From contig JBGPHT010000246.1 in the NCBI GenBank assembly GCA_041484525.1, forward strand, positions 1-7,902: a stretch of DNA of 7,902 bases. Direction: 5' to 3'. Source of the DNA: JBGPHT01 sp041484525 (lineage in GTDB: Bacteria; Acidobacteriota; Terriglobia; Bryobacterales; Bryobacteraceae). Made by a program: the position numbers and the translations under genes. Below, piece by piece: positions 5,602-7,902 of the stretch. The notes under the pieces are model-generated. The model ran no database searches and was not told the DNA's origin. It saw only the letters and a program-made list of their open reading frames with translations. How positions within the stretch are numbered: position 1 is the stretch's first letter; each line of letters opens with the position of its first letter.

Positions 5602-5829
5602 CTATCTCGCTATTCCCCAGGCCCACGCCAACATAGCCCATACCGCCTCATCCACGATCCGCCAAACCGGCTTCCCGCTGGCTTTCGATAACTTTCGCAG
5701 TATCGCCCGAGTCTCCGGCCGCACCAGCAGCAACAACCGCGGGTACTCGCTCGTTTTGCGGGGCTTTCCGTCCGGGCCGACATCAGCCGGCGGCCGTCCT
5801 GGCTTGCGTTTTCGCTGCTTTGTCGCCAT
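5602..5829 (-). CDS. Small ribbon-helix-helix-like DNA-binding protein
   Basis: The start is placed at ATG 5829 (75 residues). The frame continues upstream to an ATG at 5907, but a promoter occupies that stretch. The N-terminal tail is basic with KRKPGRPP (7-14), resembling an AT-hook core. A possible strand PRLLLLVR (30-37) is followed by helix PETRAILRKLSKA (38-50), turn SGKP (51-54) and helix VWRIVDEAVWAMLAW (55-69), the order of a ribbon-helix-helix repressor such as those of antitoxins and plasmid/phage regulators. A likely role is a dimeric transcription factor. No toxin-like partner gene is adjacent: it is flanked by the DUF2341 gene upstream and the PEP-CTERM gene downstream. The Shine-Dalgarno is poor. 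The RHH assignment is by pattern, not by a database match. Confidence 0.58.
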   Translation of the reverse strand: MATKQRKRKPGRPPADVGPDGKPRKTSEYPRLLLLVRPETRAILRKLSKASGKPVWRIVDEAVWAMLAWAWGIAR

Positions 5830-5851
5830 CTCAGTTTTCGCAACCGAGCAT

Positions 5852-5880
5852 AGCATAAGTGCGAGAATTGTTAATATCAA
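5852..5880 (-). promoter_or_regulatory. Sigma70-type promoter for the ribbon-helix-helix gene
   Basis: On the minus strand, TTGATA (5875-5880) and TATGCT (5852-5857) are separated by exactly 17 bases, 5/6 and 4/6 matches to consensus. Transcription would start near 5845, giving a leader of about 15 nt to ATG 5829. This argues against the longer frame starting at 5907, whose hydrophobic 'leader' is simply the translation of AT-rich promoter DNA. Confidence 0.55.
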
Positions 5881-5920
5881 CAACATTCTCGGCTTACACT
5901 GTTTCATCAGCAGCAGAAGC

Positions 5921-7090
5921 TCAGGTCGCGATTACGTGAGAACGCGCAGCGGAGGCGAACAGCAACAAGATGAGAGGCTTCATATCAGTTATCGAAAGAT
6001 CGGCACGACGCCCGGCCGCGAGACTGGCGGATTCGGAGCCCACGGTCAGGAAAGTGCTGCTCGCCTTCTGGTTGTTGTAAGTGGCGGAAACCCAGTCCGC
6101 AGTCTGCACCACGCTTTCGAGGCGCATCTCGTCAATGCCGCCGCCGGTCATGGTGCCGAAAAAGTGAGTGCCACCACTGCTCGTGTTGATGGTGCCGGGT
6201 TCGCAGATATTCGAGATTTCGGCCACGCCATCGACATAGGTCTTGCAGTTCGTGCCGCCCGCCGATGCCCAGGTGAAATAGAAGTGATGCGCTACCCCGT
6301 CGTCAACCGTGACGGTTCCGTTGTGTACGATCACACTACCCGCGATGCGCTCGTAAACGTTGAATTTGTGCGCGGTCGCGCCTTGCCCGGCAGGGTCCCC
6401 AACCACGACAGCGAGTAGCGGGGTTCCGTTCTGATTCCAGAAAACCTTCTTGGAATCCGCCGTGGTCTTAAACCACCCGGAAAAGCTAACATCCCCGAAG
6501 CTCCAAACGCTGTTTGTCGTTTCCGGCAGGGTGAGATCATTCGCGCTCGTGTCGGCCCCGCCCGCGATCCGAATCGTGGTCGCCGTCTCGGAGCCTTTCG
6601 TTCCGTTATTCCCGCTGGTGGTGGAGTCGAGCGCTGTCAGCGTCGTTCCGTTCGGCAGGTGCCACACGCCCTTAAAATTGCTGTTCCACGCGCTCGTGGC
6701 CGTGCTCTGGTACGTGCTGATGGAGGCATTGCCGTAGAAGACGTAGAACACGTAATCCGACGAGTGGGAAAGCGTCGGCACCTTGACCCAGGCGTCCACC
6801 ACGCCGTTCGTACCGTCATAATAGTCCATGTCCCAAATCAGAGGCGTGGAATTCGTCGCATCGCTGGCGAAGACGATATCGTAGCCGCTGGCGTTGTTGA
6901 CGTGGCCGGCATTGGCGACAGTTTTCAGCGTGGTATCTGAGATGTGCACCCACACCGGAAAGTTCGTCTGGTCGGTGTTCGGAACCTGTGTGTGATCCAC
7001 CGTCAGCGAGCGCCGATAGTTATAGCCGTTGTACGACGCCCACGATGGCATCGCCAGCACCGCAAGTAGATAGAGCAGTCTCACTGGCAT
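5921..7090 (-). CDS. Exported DUF2341 plus ConA/LamG-like surface protein
   Basis: A 389-residue protein. The signal peptide is MPVRLLYLLAVLAMPSWA (1-18). Next comes YRRSLTVDHTQVP and a DUF2341-type domain (about 24-125) with FPVWVHI, GYDIVFAS and the closing YVFYVFYGN. Residues about 138-350 are a concanavalin A/LamG-like fold with GVWHLPNG, VSFSGWFKT, HHFYFTWAS followed by TYVDGV, and the terminal DEMRLESV...WVSATYNNQ...STFLTVGSE typical of this architecture. These proteins are thought to bind glycans on the cell surface or, in phages, to sit in tail fibres. ATG 7090 lies 10 nt inside the upstream gene; GTG 7084 in the same frame would give a GTGA overlap. Residues after about 355 (LAAGRRADLSITD, then MKPLILLLFASAA) look foreign to the fold and resemble the start of another secreted protein read through in frame. 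Confidence 0.72.
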   Translation of the reverse strand: MPVRLLYLLAVLAMPSWASYNGYNYRRSLTVDHTQVPNTDQTNFPVWVHISDTTLKTVANAGHVNNASGYDIVFASDATNSTPLIWDMDYYDGTNGVVDAWVKVPTLSHSSDYVFYVFYGNASISTYQSTATSAWNSNFKGVWHLPNGTTLTALDSTTSGNNGTKGSETATTIRIAGGADTSANDLTLPETTNSVWSFGDVSFSGWFKTTADSKKVFWNQNGTPLLAVVVGDPAGQGATAHKFNVYERIAGSVIVHNGTVTVDDGVAHHFYFTWASAGGTNCKTYVDGVAEISNICEPGTINTSSGGTHFFGTMTGGGIDEMRLESVVQTADWVSATYNNQKASSTFLTVGSESASLAAGRRADLSITDMKPLILLLFASAARSHVIAT

Positions 7091-7770
7091 TGAAGCACCA
7101 GGCTCGCGCGCGTGGCCGACGCCACGGCCGAGATATTGAACGCGAAGATGTCATTCGCCGAGACCGTCGTAGTCCAGCTGGTCAAGGTCGTACTGTGTTT
7201 GGCGGTTCCGGTCGAAATGGCAGGCGACGACGACGCCACGATGGTATTCGTGATTGTCGGAATCGCCGTGCCCGTCGCGATCTTCCAGATGTCGAACGTA
7301 ATCGTGCCCGTGTCCACCGTGGCATTCCACGCCGAGATGGTGCACGCGCTCGCCCAGGTGAAGTACACCTTTGTGCCGGTCGTCAGCGCGGAGCCGCCGC
7401 CATCGAACGCTGCCCCGATGTTGAACGTGGCCGCCGGTCCCGTGGCACCGGTCGCGCCCGTGGCCCCGACCGTGCCGCCGCCACCGTCACCGCCGATCTT
7501 GAACTCAAGCGAGATCAGGTCGAAGGTCGCGCCGCCGGTCAGGGCCGTGGTGTCTGCCAGCAGTTTCCAGTACAGCCGGTCAGTCGCTACCGCGCCGGCC
7601 GGAGTGAATGTGAAGGTTTTGTAAGTCAGTTGACTCGAAGCGGATGCCGTACAGCTTTGTGTAGACAGCGCCGTGAAGGTCGGATTGTCGATCATCGCGC
7701 CAGCCGATACGTCGGCCCATGACAGCGTGGCCACCGATACGTGCGTGGAGTCCGCCGAACGGTAAGGCAC
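7081..7770 (-). CDS. Phage tail-fibre-like protein with collagen-like linker, 5' end probably lost
   Basis: Coding from GTG 7770, 229 residues, but no ribosome-binding site precedes it and the frame is open back to the transposase stop at 7798, so the original N-terminus was probably removed by the IS. The N-terminal part (about 1-92) is beta-rich and unrecognised. A Gly-rich hinge (93-99) and four collagen-like triplets GATGATGATGPA (102-113) lead to a C-terminal domain (116-229) with FDGGGSALTTGTK, FDIWKI and LTSWTTTVSANDIFAFNI. This resembles the C-terminal domain of many tailed-phage fibres and prophage tail proteins ('IDGGGS.ITTG...', 'DIWK', 'I.A.DI..F.V'). The gene overlaps the DUF2341 gene, so the two are coupled. 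It may be a prophage tail remnant or a domesticated surface adhesin. The similarity is from memory of the motif. Confidence 0.58.
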   Translation of the reverse strand: MPYRSADSTHVSVATLSWADVSAGAMIDNPTFTALSTQSCTASASSQLTYKTFTFTPAGAVATDRLYWKLLADTTALTGGATFDLISLEFKIGGDGGGGTVGATGATGATGPAATFNIGAAFDGGGSALTTGTKVYFTWASACTISAWNATVDTGTITFDIWKIATGTAIPTITNTIVASSSPAISTGTAKHSTTLTSWTTTVSANDIFAFNISAVASATRASLVLQCQ

Positions 7771-7797
7771 GGTAAATAAATAAGCTTTACAACTGTG

Positions 7798-7902
7798 TTA
7801 GTTGCTTGGATGAATCGTGTAGTTCCATTCGCCGTGAAATTTGCGGGCTTCAGATTGACATGGGCAAACTCGTCATCCGTGATCTTGCGCCCAACGGGGT
7901 AC
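7798..7902 (-). pseudogene. ISAzo13-family-type transposase, C-terminal fragment with a one-base frameshift
   Basis: Reading leftward from the window edge, one frame gives YPVGRKITDDEFAHVNLKP then ANF (to 7836). The neighbouring frame continues FHGEWNYTIHPSN and stops at TAA 7798-7800. Joined with one base restored near 7836-7840 (for example an extra T in the TTT run), they make the C-terminus of an ISAzo13-type DDE transposase, whose members end in '..FHGEWNYTI.P'. Most of the gene lies off the right edge. The end of the IS should be just below 7798, and the AT-rich GGTAAATAAATAAGC string beginning at 7771 is a candidate terminus. It lies at the 5' end of the tail-fibre-like gene. Whether the frameshift is real or a read error cannot be told here. 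Confidence 0.62.

Noticed and set aside
5830..5907. N-terminal extension of the ribbon-helix-helix gene with a hydrophobic leader starting at 5907
   Set aside because: The stretch contains a well-spaced -35/-10 pair, no ribosome-binding site precedes 5907, and a signal peptide makes no sense on a DNA-binding protein.
7434..7467. Short repeats in GC-rich DNA as a tandem repeat or CRISPR-like array
   Set aside because: They are the codons of four collagen-like Gly-x-y triplets within the tail-fibre-like gene; there are no spacers. No CRISPR array is present anywhere in the window.

Overview
The window looks like a GC-rich soil bacterial chromosome, most plausibly Acidobacteriota (Bryobacterales/Solibacter-like). 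This is inference. It rests on a PEP-CTERM exported protein, a Lys/Gly/Ala-rich 'KGG'-type small basic protein, a secreted CsgG/LpoB-like protein, a DUF2341 plus ConA/LamG protein and high IS density. No taxonomic marker gene is present.

Layout, left to right. (1) Positions 1-65, minus strand: the first codons of an IS1182-type transposase running off the left edge. (2) 275-773, plus: a small exported protein with a membrane segment, split by an apparent +1 frameshift near 425-431. (3) 998-1668, minus: a two-gene unit, a small basic protein followed by a secreted CsgG/LpoB-like protein, joined by a 4-nt GTGA overlap. (4) 1669-1765: a divergent control region with two copies of CGTTTACGC, a TTGACA box and a possible leaderless start. 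(5) 1766-4792, plus: six tightly packed genes, namely a Cys-rich zinc-binding-type protein, two unrecognised small proteins (one apparently frame-disrupted), two overlapping genes whose products share a C-terminal module, and a complete tyrosine recombinase as last gene. (6) 4833-5423, minus: a monocistronic PEP-CTERM protein with a good promoter and Shine-Dalgarno sequence, in DNA of visibly lower GC. (7) 5602-5829, minus: a small ribbon-helix-helix-like regulator with a sigma70-type promoter. (8) 5921-7770, minus: a DUF2341/ConA surface protein and, upstream of it, a phage tail-fibre-like protein with a collagen-like linker. (9) 7798-7902, minus: the frameshifted C-terminus of an ISAzo13-type transposase, apparently inserted at the 5' end of the tail-fibre-like gene.

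How it fits together: IS fragments bracket the window, and it carries a recombinase operon and a phage-tail-like pair. It reads as an accessory region, possibly an integrative element or decayed prophage beside ordinary envelope genes. The most original part is the 1766-4792 unit, where five small, mostly unrecognised proteins are apparently co-transcribed with a tyrosine recombinase. What that unit does cannot be decided from sequence alone. Three reading frames (near 428, 2531 and 7836) look broken by one base each, so base-level accuracy should be checked before calling them pseudogenes.
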